This document shows positions 54,879-63,596 of a stretch of 64,000 nucleotides of DNA, in pieces (positions within the stretch are counted from its first letter, which is position 1; every line of letters starts with the position of its first letter). The DNA is taken from positions 1 through 64,000 of the forward strand of contig NZ_JACJPO010000020.1 of the NCBI RefSeq assembly GCF_014696105.1, given 5' to 3'. The DNA comes from Microcoleus sp. FACHB-1515. Lineage in GTDB: Bacteria > Cyanobacteriota > Cyanobacteriia > Elainellales > Elainellaceae. The notes beneath the pieces were generated by a model. That model did no database searches. It saw only the letters and a list, made by a program, of their open reading frames with translations, and was not told where the DNA came from. A program made the translations under genes and the position numbers.

Positions 54879-55703
54879 CTAGCGGCGATCGCTTGCCACA
54901 ATTTTGTTTTGCAGCCAAGCCATCGATCGATCGAGAATCAAACCCACCGCACCGATGTAGAACAGCGCCAAAATAATTTCGCTGACGAAGTTGTTTTGGT
55001 AGGCATCCCAGATGAAAAAGCCAATTCCCACAATTCCCGACATCACGATTTCAGCGGCGATAATTGCCAGCCAAGCCAGACCGATCGCAATCCGCAAACC
55101 TGTGAAGATGTAAGGCAGCGCAGAGGGCAACAGAATCTTGAAGAAGAACTTTTGGTTCGAGAGTTGCAGCACGCGGCGGACGTTGATGTAGTCTTGCGGA
55201 ATTTGCTGAACGCCGACTGTCGTGTTAATCAGAATCGGCCAGATCGCCGTAATGAAAATCACGAACAAAGCAGCGGGTTCGTTTTGCTGCAAAGCAGCCA
55301 GCGCGATCGGCACCCAGGCCAAAGGCGGAACCGTCCGCAAAAATTGGAAGATCGGGTCAAGGCCTTTGTTAATCAGCGGATTGAGGCCGATGACGATGCC
55401 GACCGCGATGCCCACGATCGCCGCCAACGAATAGCCGATCGCAACGCGCTGCAAGCTCGCCAAGGTCTGCCAGAACAAGCCTTTGTCCAAACCGCCGCGA
55501 TCGAAGAACGGATACAGCAGCATTTCGCGGGTGCGCTCATCGGTGATCAAGCTGGCAGGTCCCGGCAGGCGGGTCAGGCCAGAGCTTGAGAAAAGCTGCC
55601 AGATGATAAGGAACAGAGCGATCGCAACCAGGGGCGGCAGTACGTTGTTGACTACCTTGCGAAAGTCGATCGAGCGTGAGGGGCGGCGTGAAACGGCAAC
55701 CAT
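54879..55703 (-). CDS. nrtB: Nitrate ABC transporter permease NrtB
   Basis: 274 residues, six to seven hydrophobic helices. The EAA loop that contacts the ATPases is IGLAWLAIIAAEIVMSGIVGIG near residue 205. The N-terminus (about 1-20) is basic. It forms the membrane part of the nitrate/nitrite transporter with NrtA, NrtC and NrtD. A 68-bp gap separates it from nrtA. Confidence 0.94.
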   Translation of the reverse strand: MVAVSRRPSRSIDFRKVVNNVLPPLVAIALFLIIWQLFSSSGLTRLPGPASLITDERTREMLLYPFFDRGGLDKGLFWQTLASLQRVAIGYSLAAIVGIAVGIVIGLNPLINKGLDPIFQFLRTVPPLAWVPIALAALQQNEPAALFVIFITAIWPILINTTVGVQQIPQDYINVRRVLQLSNQKFFFKILLPSALPYIFTGLRIAIGLAWLAIIAAEIVMSGIVGIGFFIWDAYQNNFVSEIILALFYIGAVGLILDRSMAWLQNKIVASDRR

Positions 55704-55771
55704 TTTCTAAGTTCTCCAGTAATTAAGCAGTGAGGAAGCGCGATCCAGGTGAATGAGTGTGAATTTCAGAG

Positions 55772-57133
55772 TTAAACGCGCTTGATTTCCAAGCTTTCGA
55801 GATAGGCCTTCGGATTGGCCGGATCGAATTCCTTACCGTCGAAGAAGCGCTCGACACCTCGCGAGGTGCTGGTGGGAATATCGGCGGCGGCAACACCTAA
55901 AGACTGAGCCGCTTCTTTCCACAAATCTTCGCGGTTGACCGCGTTGATGATGCGATCGGCGTTGTCCAAGGTGCTTTCTGGCATGAAGCCCCAGCGGACG
56001 CTTTCGGTGATGAACCAGAGGTCGTGGCTCTTGTAGGGATAGGAGACGCTGCCGCGACCGTCTTTCCAGTAGAGGGGGCCGCTCTGGAAGTTGTTCACCT
56101 CCGGCTTGCCGTCGCCCATTTTGTAGACACCTTTCAGCGGTCCTTCCAAAACTTCTTTGGGCAGGTTAAAGAACTCACGGCCAGCAAGAATGGTTGCCAG
56201 TTCAGCGCGATTGGCCGGATCATCGCACCACTGCTGCGCTTCCATCACAGCCTTCAAAACGGCCTGAGTTGCTTTGGGGTGCTGATCGACCCAGTCACCT
56301 CGAATTGCCAGGTATTCTTCAGGGTGGAACTGCCACATTTCTGCGGTCAAACCTGCCAAAAAGCCAATGTTGTCGTTGACAATTCGGTAAGGCCAGGGGT
56401 CGCCTGTGCTGAAGGCATCCATTGTGCCCGTCTGCATGTTTGCCACTGTTTGAGCAGCCGGAACAACCAGCAGTTGCACATCAGTATCCGGATTAATTCC
56501 GCCTGCGGCAAACCAATAGCGAATCCAAAATTCTTGGTTGGCTTGAGGGAAAGTATAGGCAGCTTTGAAGGGAGTTCCAGCCGATTTGAGTCCGAGAATG
56601 TAATCTCTGGCGTTCGTCAGGTCGAGACCGATATTTTTGCCTGTGTGCTTGTTGGCGATCGCAATGCCATTACCCTGCGTATTCAGTTGCGCCAGCACAT
56701 ACATTGGGAGTTTGCGATTGCCCTTTGTGATCAAGCCTTCGCTAATCAAGTGCGGCATCGGCATTTGCCACAGTCCGCCATCAATGCCGCCGCCTGCTGA
56801 GCCGATTTCGACGTTGTCACGCGCTGCACCCCAGTTTGCCTGTTTCGCAACTGTGGCTCCGGTCATGCCATATTTGGCAAAGAATCCTTTTTCTTGAGCG
56901 ACAATCAGCGGCGCACCTTCAACGATCGGAATGAAGCCGAGTTGAATGCTGGTCACTTCAGGCGCATCCGCAGGATTGACGTTCACAGCGGGAGCCGCAG
57001 CATTGTTGGTAGGCGCGGCGCTGTCAGTGTCCGAAGGCGGATTGCCAACGCAGCCCTTGAGCAAAACGGAGCCTGCAACGGATGCGCCAGCAGTTGCCAA
57101 GAATTTCCGACGAGAATACTGAGAAAACGACAT
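55772..57133 (-). CDS. nrtA: Nitrate-binding lipoprotein NrtA
   Basis: 453 residues. The N-terminus [20 protein letters not shown] has a twin-arginine motif, and LLKGC is a lipobox with Cys near residue 28, so it should be exported folded and lipid-anchored. The linker is Ala/Asn/Pro-rich. The binding-protein domain (about 60-440) includes [33 protein letters not shown] and [11 protein letters not shown]. CmpA (bicarbonate) has the same fold; the exact NtcA box upstream supports nitrate. Confidence 0.93.
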   Translation of the reverse strand: MSFSQYSRRKFLATAGASVAGSVLLKGCVGNPPSDTDSAAPTNNAAAPAVNVNPADAPEVTSIQLGFIPIVEGAPLIVAQEKGFFAKYGMTGATVAKQANWGAARDNVEIGSAGGGIDGGLWQMPMPHLISEGLITKGNRKLPMYVLAQLNTQGNGIAIANKHTGKNIGLDLTNARDYILGLKSAGTPFKAAYTFPQANQEFWIRYWFAAGGINPDTDVQLLVVPAAQTVANMQTGTMDAFSTGDPWPYRIVNDNIGFLAGLTAEMWQFHPEEYLAIRGDWVDQHPKATQAVLKAVMEAQQWCDDPANRAELATILAGREFFNLPKEVLEGPLKGVYKMGDGKPEVNNFQSGPLYWKDGRGSVSYPYKSHDLWFITESVRWGFMPESTLDNADRIINAVNREDLWKEAAQSLGVAAADIPTSTSRGVERFFDGKEFDPANPKAYLESLEIKRV

Positions 57134-57639
57134 AAAACCCCCTCAAAACAAGCAAAAGAGCGAACTTCAAGCAGCACAAAATCAACCCGGTTTTGATGCA
57201 ATAAAAAATATGCAAAAAACCATCGACACTCACTAGAACTCTGAACTTACGCAAAGGTGCGAAGTAAGGCAGGCGAGCAGTATAGAAATTGAGTGAATAC
57301 TTGTGAGTGAATTGTTTGCAGTCGATGATTTACTCGACTTAATGGGTAAGTATTACAGTCTTCCGGGTCGCTAGCAATAGGAAAATAAAATGATTCTTAA
57401 ATAGAGGTAATAAGTTTGGTTGTTAGTATCAGCTTTTACAGTCGAAAAATAGCAACTTATCAGCAACTTGCTCTATGGAGTATTGCGAGGTTCATCTATA
57501 ATCTTCTATTTTCTTCTCAAAACTTAAAATGCAAAATTGCTAGAACCGTGATTCTACCGTTGACTTTAAGTTTTCTCATTACGATTGGTTATGACAATAT
57601 GAATTACCAATGGTAAGGATAGAAGTTAATAGAGTTTTA
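57134..57639. other. nrtA promoter region and long leader
   Basis: About 500 bp between nrtA and the end of the HEAT-repeat gene, more A+T-rich than the flanks. It holds the NtcA site and -10-like element near 57400-57439 and an expected 260-nt leader to the nrtA start. A weak stem CTTAC/GTAAG lies at 57246-57268. Short frames here have no protein character. Confidence 0.5.
57398..57439 (-). promoter_or_regulatory. NtcA-activated promoter of nrtABCD
   Basis: GTA-N8-TAC at 57426-57439 matches the NtcA core exactly. In the direction of transcription a TATTTA hexamer (57398-57403) follows after exactly 22 bases, the class II NtcA promoter geometry, although the last base departs from TAN3T. The predicted start is near 57391. 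Confidence 0.75.
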
Positions 57640-58548
57640 TCAGGGTGAAGTCGATCGATCGCCCAAAACGGATTCAGACACCGAATTTTGTAGCAACACG
57701 GTTGCATCTTCTGGTGCGGTTGCGCTATGGATGCGGTTGAGTTGATTGATTGCCCAGCGAGCCGTTTCCTGCACTTCCGCATCGCTATCATTGACAGCAT
57801 GAGCTAAAAGCTGGCTGGTTTGGGCGATCGAGTCGTAAATCCGTGTCAAATCGCGAATTGCATTTTTTCGCACGTCGGCGCTTTCGTCTTGCAAAGAAAT
57901 CATCAGTGCTTGCTGCATGGGTTTGAGCGTCCGCGAACCGATTTCGGCGATCGCTGCCAAAATTAAGCTGCGCTGCTGCGAATCTGAATCGATCATCAGA
58001 TCCACCAGCGGCTGGATTGCCTGCGACTCGCCGCGCTGACCGAGTTCCCAAATTGCTTTGCGGCGCAGCATCGGATCAGGACTGTGCAGATCTTTGAGCA
58101 GTTCGGCAGCCAAATCAAATTTGGGCAAGCGCGTGGTTTCCGGAACGGCTGATTCAGAATCGATCGCGAAGCGCTCCCCGCAGGGTATCGCCTCTGAGGT
58201 GCGATCGCGATGCCCATTCATCTGCATCATGTTGTTCCCATCTAGGCCTTCTGAAACTGTCGCCTGTGGTGCCCCAGCAGTCACAGCGGCCAATCGAGGC
58301 TGCCGTCTGCTGATGATGAAATACAGCGCTCCAGCAATGCCCAGCGTAATCAGCAACAGCACCCAGCGATGGCTCACGGGCGAAACCGGAGCGGCAGATG
58401 AATTTGCCGCAGGTGCAGACGGCGCGATTGTCGTCGCGGAAGCAGGCTGAATGGCATGGCTCCACGACGCTGCACTAGAACTGAAAAACGGCGCTGCACT
58501 CCACGCAGGCGTGCAGACAAGCAGCAGTAGTGCAAGACGATGGAGCAT
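57640..58548 (-). CDS. Membrane-anchored HEAT-repeat protein
   Basis: 302 residues from ATG 58548, which opens a signal peptide (LHRLALLLLVCTPAWSAAP); an ATG 14 codons upstream is possible. A Ser/Ala/Pro linker leads to a transmembrane helix (about 60-80, WVLLLITLGIAGALYFIIS), then about four HEAT-type helix pairs (about 145-280, for example DPMLRRKAIWELGQRGESQAIQPLVDLM). Phycobilin-lyase-like HEAT proteins exist in cyanobacteria, but no catalytic residues were recognised. Probably a protein-binding scaffold at membrane. Confidence 0.72.
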   Translation of the reverse strand: MLHRLALLLLVCTPAWSAAPFFSSSAASWSHAIQPASATTIAPSAPAANSSAAPVSPVSHRWVLLLITLGIAGALYFIISRRQPRLAAVTAGAPQATVSEGLDGNNMMQMNGHRDRTSEAIPCGERFAIDSESAVPETTRLPKFDLAAELLKDLHSPDPMLRRKAIWELGQRGESQAIQPLVDLMIDSDSQQRSLILAAIAEIGSRTLKPMQQALMISLQDESADVRKNAIRDLTRIYDSIAQTSQLLAHAVNDSDAEVQETARWAINQLNRIHSATAPEDATVLLQNSVSESVLGDRSTSP

Positions 58549-58781
58549 GTGAAGTGAAGAGGATGCTAAAAGATAGCTCGCACCGAACATCGCGATCGAG
58601 GCCGATCACATCTAGAGACTATCTGAAAATCTGCTCAGACGGGTAAATTGGCCGCGATCGAACCTGAATTGCGATGCACAGAAGTTGAATTGTGCTGTGA
58701 CACAGTCGAGCAGCTTGCCTAATTTTCCGAAAAATTTTCCGAAAGCTGAATAAAGCAAGCTGAACTAGGCAGGCGTGTTGC

Positions 58782-59870
58782 TTAATCTTGAATGAGCTGA
58801 TTTGCTTTGGGTTCAGCAACTTCCACCGAGGCGATCGCAAAATCCGATTCTGGCGGCTGTGACGATCGCACTGGCTCAAAAGTTTCCGATGCAAGTTTGG
58901 CAAGCCGCCAATTTTTGATTTGTGCAGCGAGGGTATCGCGCTGATTGATCAGGTAAATGCTCACCAGAGTTAAGCTGACGCCAATCCACTGAAGCGGGCT
59001 GAGCACTTCTGCTAGAAATAGATTGCCAAACAGCAAGGCAAAAATCGGCGTGAGAAATGTCAGCGAACTGAGGCTGGTTAAGCTGCTAGATGAAGCGAAG
59101 TAGAAGAACAGTCCGTAGGCGATCGCGCTGCCGAAAATCGTCGAATAGCTCAGTGCTATCCAGTCGGTGAGCTGCAAATTCGTTACTTGATTTGTTTCAA
59201 ACAGGCCAGACAGAGCCAGCAAAGGCAGCCCGCCAACAATCATGTGCCAGCCCGTCGCCACAACCGGATCGGCATGACGACTAACAGCGCGAACCATCAC
59301 CGTTCCGATCGCCATTGACAAAGCAGCCAGCAGCATCAGCCATTGACCGTTCTGGAAAAGTGCGGCGATCGAGTCTGAGTCAACGACTGCGTTGAAGTTG
59401 CCGTGCAGCAAATTCACGATCCAGCCTTCCGGCAAGCCCAACAAGCTGATGCCGACGACGCCAAACGCCAAGCCGAGCCAGCCCCACAGCCCGACCTGTT
59501 CGCCGTAGAGAAACCGCGCCATCAGTGCGACCGCTAAGGGCTGCGAGTCGATCATGACCGAGCCTAGTCCGGCTCCCGTGCGGACTAAGCCTTCGGCCAA
59601 AAATCCTTGGAATAGTGTGCCGTCCACCAAGCCAAACAGCGCGATCCACAGCCACGCCTGCCAGCTTTTCGGCTGAGGCCGATTCATCAACATTGTGCTG
59701 CCCAAAATCAGCAGACCCGCAGGCAGCAATCGCACACTGGCAATCAGCAGCGGCGTCGTGTGTGGCACCACGCCTTTCATTGCGACCATTGCCGTTCCCC
59801 ACAGGAAGAACGGAGCGATCAGCAGCAGGGGAGCAAAGGGCAGTTTGGCTTCAGTCGGTTGTTGCGGCAC
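58782..59870 (-). CDS. EamA/DMT-family transporter
   Basis: 362 residues from GTG 59870. Ten hydrophobic helices in two EamA units; PFFLWGTAMVAMKGVVPHTTP opens the first and YSTIFGSAIAYGLFFYFASSSSLTSLSSLTFLTP lies in the second (quoted in parts). A charged 60-residue C-terminal tail is cytosolic. Different subtype from the EamA gene at 42293. Substrate unknown. Confidence 0.87.
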   Translation of the reverse strand: MPQQPTEAKLPFAPLLLIAPFFLWGTAMVAMKGVVPHTTPLLIASVRLLPAGLLILGSTMLMNRPQPKSWQAWLWIALFGLVDGTLFQGFLAEGLVRTGAGLGSVMIDSQPLAVALMARFLYGEQVGLWGWLGLAFGVVGISLLGLPEGWIVNLLHGNFNAVVDSDSIAALFQNGQWLMLLAALSMAIGTVMVRAVSRHADPVVATGWHMIVGGLPLLALSGLFETNQVTNLQLTDWIALSYSTIFGSAIAYGLFFYFASSSSLTSLSSLTFLTPIFALLFGNLFLAEVLSPLQWIGVSLTLVSIYLINQRDTLAAQIKNWRLAKLASETFEPVRSSQPPESDFAIASVEVAEPKANQLIQD

Positions 59871-60032
59871 GGCTGGAAAACTCTGAGGGACGGTGGATGC
59901 GGGACTGTGACTATCTTAAACAAATTGTATATTTATATGAAGTATAGTGAAATGCCAATGCGATCGCTTGTCAGCCGATGATCGATCGAATAAGGCACAC
60001 TAGATCTAGATTCCCTTTTGCTGAGTGTGACC

Positions 60033-60860
60033 ATGATTTGGCCTTTTAATCGCTCCCGCAAACAAATTGCCCGCATCGAGATCAACGGGGCGATCGCTGG
60101 ACAAACCCGCAAGCGCGTTTTGGAAGCGCTCGAAACGATCGAGGAGCGCAAATTTCCTGCCTTGTTGCTCCGCATCGACAGTCCGGGCGGCACAGTGGGC
60201 GACTCGCAAGAAATTTACAGCGCGCTCAAGCGATTGCGCGACAAAGTGAAAATTGTCGCCAGCTTCGGCAATATTTCAGCATCAGGCGGCGTCTACATTG
60301 GCATGGGCGCAGAGCATATCATGGCGAATCCCGGTACGATTACGGGCAGCATCGGCGTGATTTTGCGCGGTAATAATTTAGAAAGACTGCTTGACAAGGT
60401 GGGCGTGTCGTTCAAGGTAATCAAGTCCGGGCCATACAAAGATATTTTGGCGTTCGATCGCCAGCTTACCGAGCCGGAAGAGCATATTTTGCAAGAACTG
60501 ATTGACGTGAGTTACAGCCAGTTTGTCGGGACGGTGGCAGAAGCGCGAAATCTTCCGGTTGAGACGGTGAAAAGCTTTGCCGATGGACGGATTTTTACCG
60601 GACAGCAAGCGCTGGAGTTGGGCGTGGTCGATCGACTGGGCACCGAAGAAGATGCGCGTCGCTGGGCTGCGGAACTGGCCGGACTCGACCCCGATAAGGC
60701 CGAAACCTATACGTTTGAGGAGCGCAAAAGCGTTGTGAATCGCTTCTTCGGCGGATCAAGCCTGCAACAAAGCATTGCTGCGGAATTCAAAACCGGAGCC
60801 GACTGGCTAGAGTTTGAGCTATCCACCAGCGGGCTTCCGCTTTGGCTGTATCGGCCTTGA
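60033..60860 (+). CDS. sppA: Signal peptide peptidase SppA
   Basis: 275 residues from ATG 60033, a short (36K-like) S49 serine protease without the duplicated half of E. coli SppA. Conserved features: IDSPGGTVGDSQEIY, catalytic Ser in ISASGGVYIGMGA and catalytic Lys near IKSGPYKDI. There is no clear transmembrane helix at the N-terminus (IWPFNRSRKQIARIEI), which sets it apart from membrane-anchored members. It digests cleaved signal peptides or membrane-associated proteins. Confidence 0.9.
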   Translation: MIWPFNRSRKQIARIEINGAIAGQTRKRVLEALETIEERKFPALLLRIDSPGGTVGDSQEIYSALKRLRDKVKIVASFGNISASGGVYIGMGAEHIMANPGTITGSIGVILRGNNLERLLDKVGVSFKVIKSGPYKDILAFDRQLTEPEEHILQELIDVSYSQFVGTVAEARNLPVETVKSFADGRIFTGQQALELGVVDRLGTEEDARRWAAELAGLDPDKAETYTFEERKSVVNRFFGGSSLQQSIAAEFKTGADWLEFELSTSGLPLWLYRP

Positions 60861-61037
60861 GTGGGCGATACCGTACCGAGAGCGCTGACGCGATCGACTT
60901 TTGGTAAAGTTTGGACTGGAAAATTGTGAAAGTCAGTCATCGTCAAGATTTGCGCGTGGATTGTCCTTCCGACCCACACTCGGATTCGCGTAGGATAGCG
61001 AAAGGCACACTTCGCTAATCTTGAGGAGGCAAACAAC

Positions 61038-61421
61038 GTGGGCTGGAAAGTTCGGGCAATTCGAGGCGCAACGACGGTTTCCGACAATTCGATCGCGGCC
61101 ATTCGCGAAGCTGTGACCGAACTATTAGATGAACTCGAAAGCCGCAACTCGATCGATCCGGACGAAATTGTCAGCGCCACGTTTTCTGTCACCCGCGATT
61201 TGGACGCAATTTTTCCCGCTGCGATCGCCCGTGAACGTGCCCACTGGCAAAATGTGCCGCTGCTTGATGTGCAGCAAATGCATGTTGAGGGCAGTCTCGA
61301 TCGCTGCATTCGCTTCCTCATCCACATCAACACGCCCGAAGTGGCTCCGCCCATTCACCATCCTTATCTCAGAGGAGCAAGGCAATTGCGACCCGATTGG
61401 GCAGTTGGAATACGAAACTAA
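61038..61421 (+). CDS. aroH: Chorismate mutase, AroH type
   Basis: Converts chorismate to prephenate for Phe and Tyr. 127 residues from GTG 61038 with GAGGAGG about 10 bp upstream. AroH fold features: WKVRAIRGATTVSDNS (active-site Arg near 8), DEIVSATFSVTRDLDAIFPA, ARERAHW and CIRFLIHINT, with the C-terminal HPYLRGARQLRPD. It is followed by the decayed ArsA gene on the opposite strand. Confidence 0.95.
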   Translation: MGWKVRAIRGATTVSDNSIAAIREAVTELLDELESRNSIDPDEIVSATFSVTRDLDAIFPAAIARERAHWQNVPLLDVQQMHVEGSLDRCIRFLIHINTPEVAPPIHHPYLRGARQLRPDWAVGIRN

Positions 61422-61442
61422 TTCGGGCGATTCAAAACAGCA

Positions 61443-61948
61443 GACCTGAGCAATCGGCGCGATCGAAGGCAAGCGGGGCAGGCGGACGATCGCCGGATTT
61501 GTGCTGCTTTGTGCTGCAAAGTCTTGATTCTCGTAGCAATTATGGATCGAATAGCGCTGATGGATTTCGAGGTGATTGAGTGCCTGTGCCAGCCGATCGG
61601 TTTTGGCAAGAATGGCAGATGTGGCACGAAACACCGAGATAAATTCGGTGCGTTGGGAATCTTTGAGGCCGCGTTGCGATCGCACCACTTGCTGCCGTAA
61701 AGCCCGCAACCGCTCCATCAAAGCAGTTCGCCCACAGCATCTTGATACTTCAGCCACAGCTTAAAAATCCAGCCAATCCAGTCGGCCAGCGCAGTTGGCA
61801 TTTCTAGAAATCGCAGCAGGTGTCCGGTTGGAGCAGTGTCGAGAATGATCAAATTTTGGCTGTTGGTTGCAAGCAGATCGATCCCGTTGAGCAGGGCGAG
61901 CATTTCGTCGATTCCCGGCAGCGCTTGGCCTGCAATTTGCCGCCATGC
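61443..61948 (-). pseudogene. Truncated, frameshifted ArsA-family ATPase
   Basis: Two frames carry consecutive pieces of a cyanobacterial ArsA/GET3-type ATPase. The first (about 61948-61718) reads WRQIAGQALPGIDEMLALLNGID, then LIILDTAPTGHLLRFLEMPTA and ends in a stop after KYQDAVGELL; these peptides are quoted in part. The second (from 61727) continues MERLRALRQQVVRSQRGLKDSQRTEF and runs to about 61443 (IVRLPRLPSI). The shift is one base around 61718-61735. The N-terminal half with the P-loop is missing where the sequence runs into gas-vesicle remnants. Confidence 0.75.
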
Positions 61949-62217
61949 TTGCGGACGCCAATCTGCTGAGTGATGCAGAACTCGATCGCGCTGCTGAAAG
62001 CCTCCGCAAGTTAGAGGAACAAGCGGTTGAACTGTGCCACGTCTTTGAACTCGATCCGGCTGATCTCAATATCGATTTGGGCGCGATTGGCACGTTATTA
62101 CCGTCAGCAGGTGGGTACTATCCGGGTGAAACTTCTCAAAATCCTTCGATGTTGGAACTGCTCGATCGCCTTCTTCATACAGGCATTGTTCTAGAAGGCG
62201 ATGTGACCTCGGCCTAG
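61945..62217 (+). pseudogene. Gas-vesicle remnant: GvpK C-terminus joined to a GvpA/J-like start
   Basis: The frame from 61945 encodes 90 residues. The first half (LLSDAELDRAAESLRKLEEQ, DLNIDLGAIGTLL) matches the C-terminal part of GvpK. The end (SMLELLDRLLHTGIVLEGDV) looks like the first helix and strand of GvpA/GvpJ-type proteins, then stops. The GvpK N-terminus is missing at the junction with the ArsA remnant. So two gas-vesicle genes are fused and truncated; neither is likely functional. Confidence 0.7.
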
Positions 62218-62281
62218 CACAGTTGAATTTGATTCACGCCAAACTCCGTCTTGTCCTAACCTCTCAAGCGATCTAAAGCTC

Positions 62282-63007
62282 ATGTCAATCTACCTTTATG
62301 GCATCGTTCCCGCCCCTGCCACTGACCTAGCGCTACAGGGACTCGATCAGCAGCCTGTGCAAACGCAGCAGGTCGATGATTTTGTTTTCCTGTATTCCGA
62401 AGCGCAACAATCGCGCTATGTCGCCAGTCGCCGCAATTTGCTCGGCCATGAGCGCGTTTTAGAACAAGCAATGGAAGCGGGATTTGAGCCGATTTTGCCG
62501 CTTCAGTTTGGCCTGACGATCGACACTTGGCAAAGCGTCCGTGAGCAGTTGCTTGACGCGAAAAGCGATCGCCTCATCCAGCTATTTGACAAACTGAGCG
62601 GACGGCGCGAAGTCAGCATTAAGCTTTTTTGGGAACCGCAAGCAGAACTGGAGATGCTGCTGGCCGAAAATGAATCGCTGCGAGTCGATCGCGATGCGCT
62701 CAAAGGCAAAACCCTCAGCAGCGATGAAACAATTCGGATCGGACAGGCGATCGAACGCGCTATGCAGATTCGCCAGCAGCAAATTATTCAGGCATTTCAA
62801 GCAATGCTCAATCCACTCGCTGTTGAAGTCGTCGAAAATGATTTGCTCTCCAAAGCGATGATTTACAACTGTGCCTATTTAATTTCGGGCGAGACAGAAC
62901 CACTGTTTAGCGAACTGGTTGAACAACTCGATGAACAGTTCGATCGACGGCTACGAATTCGCTACAACAACTTCACTGCGCCGTTCAATTTCGCTCAGTT
63001 GAACTAG
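62282..63007 (+). CDS. Gas vesicle protein GvpF/GvpL
   Basis: 241 residues of the GvpL/GvpF family, accessory proteins needed for gas vesicle assembly. Hallmarks: IYLYGIVPAP at the N-terminus, a ferredoxin-like domain to about 100 (EPILPLQFGLTID), VSIKLFWE, then a helical part with DLLSKAMIYNCAYLI and the C-terminal YNNFTAPFNFAQL, which is highly typical. The frame is intact, but neighbours on the left are remnants and no gvpA, gvpC or gvpN gene is seen in the window, so it may have no partners or a partial cluster elsewhere. Confidence 0.88.
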   Translation: MSIYLYGIVPAPATDLALQGLDQQPVQTQQVDDFVFLYSEAQQSRYVASRRNLLGHERVLEQAMEAGFEPILPLQFGLTIDTWQSVREQLLDAKSDRLIQLFDKLSGRREVSIKLFWEPQAELEMLLAENESLRVDRDALKGKTLSSDETIRIGQAIERAMQIRQQQIIQAFQAMLNPLAVEVVENDLLSKAMIYNCAYLISGETEPLFSELVEQLDEQFDRRLRIRYNNFTAPFNFAQLN

Positions 63008-63576
63008 GTTGATTCACCTGAATCGATCGCTTCCATCGCGTCAGCGGCACTCGATCGCGGTACAGCTTTCACGTCTCAATTCCGCTTGGGGTCGCGCATC
63101 TGCCGCTGCTTCGCAGTTCGATCAGCTACGCGCTCAGCAAGTCGGCTTTCAGCCGCATCTCGTCAAACCGACCCCGATGCGCTCACAGCAGCAGTTTCCA
63201 GCTTAGTGCGATCGCAAATCGGCCAGCCTGCTCGATTTTGAGCAAAAAAAATTCCCCAACGCTCAGTGAGTGCCGGGGAATTGAATCAGGGTGCATCTAC
63301 CACTCCCTTGTTCCATGCAATCGACCTGTCATCCGGAAAAATTTGCGGCAAAGTAGCAGTAGGGGTCAAAATTTAGGCAACATGCCAGCGGCTGTAACTT
63401 TTCGATCCGATCGATCGTCTACATATTCGATCGGATCGAGCGGCGCGATCGCTGCTAGGTTGCTGGCAAACTCGCCGGATTCGGTTTGGGCACGCTTGAA
63501 CAGTACAAACAGCTTGGGTCTTTGACGCGATCGAGATTCACACTGCAAACTACCTACTTGAGGAGAATCGGGAACG
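63008..63576. other. Region between gvpF/L and the CHAT gene
   Basis: No convincing gene. A minus-strand terminator lies at about 63249-63281. A minus-strand frame ending at 63366 (up to 76 residues from 63596) has some protein-like character near its end (FVLFKRAQTESGEFASNLAA) but overlaps the CHAT start. A palindrome-rich stretch of GATCG units lies near 63403-63445. Confidence 0.4.
63249..63281 (-). terminator. Intrinsic terminator on the minus strand
   Basis: In the minus direction AATTCCCC pairs with GGGGAATT around a 17-base loop and is followed by a run of T residues (the A-run seen around 63242-63249 on the plus strand). This is a standard terminator facing left, yet no clear minus-strand gene lies just to its right. 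Confidence 0.7.
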
Positions 63577-63596
63577 GTGACGCAGGAGTTCCACAT
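63366..63596 (-). CDS. Doubtful small protein upstream of the minus-strand terminator
   Basis: A frame of up to 76 residues ends at 63366, about 85 bp before a minus-strand terminator. Its C-terminal half (FVLFKRAQTESGEFASNLAA, DPIEYVDDRSDRKVTA) looks more protein-like than chance. Its start region overlaps the CHAT gene start on the other strand. No family was recognised and no Shine-Dalgarno sequence was found. It could be a remnant or chance. Confidence 0.25.
   Translation of the reverse strand: MWNSCVTVPDSPQVGSLQCESRSRQRPKLFVLFKRAQTESGEFASNLAAIAPLDPIEYVDDRSDRKVTAAGMLPKF

Noticed and set aside
52795-57133. Bicarbonate transporter cmpABCD instead of nrtABCD
   Set aside because: Protein layout alone fits both, but the exact NtcA promoter and the lack of a CmpR-type LysR gene nearby favour nitrate. 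Not excluded.
57416-57616. 66-residue plus-strand frame upstream of nrtA
   Set aside because: It starts over the NtcA box in an A+T-rich promoter region and has no Shine-Dalgarno sequence.
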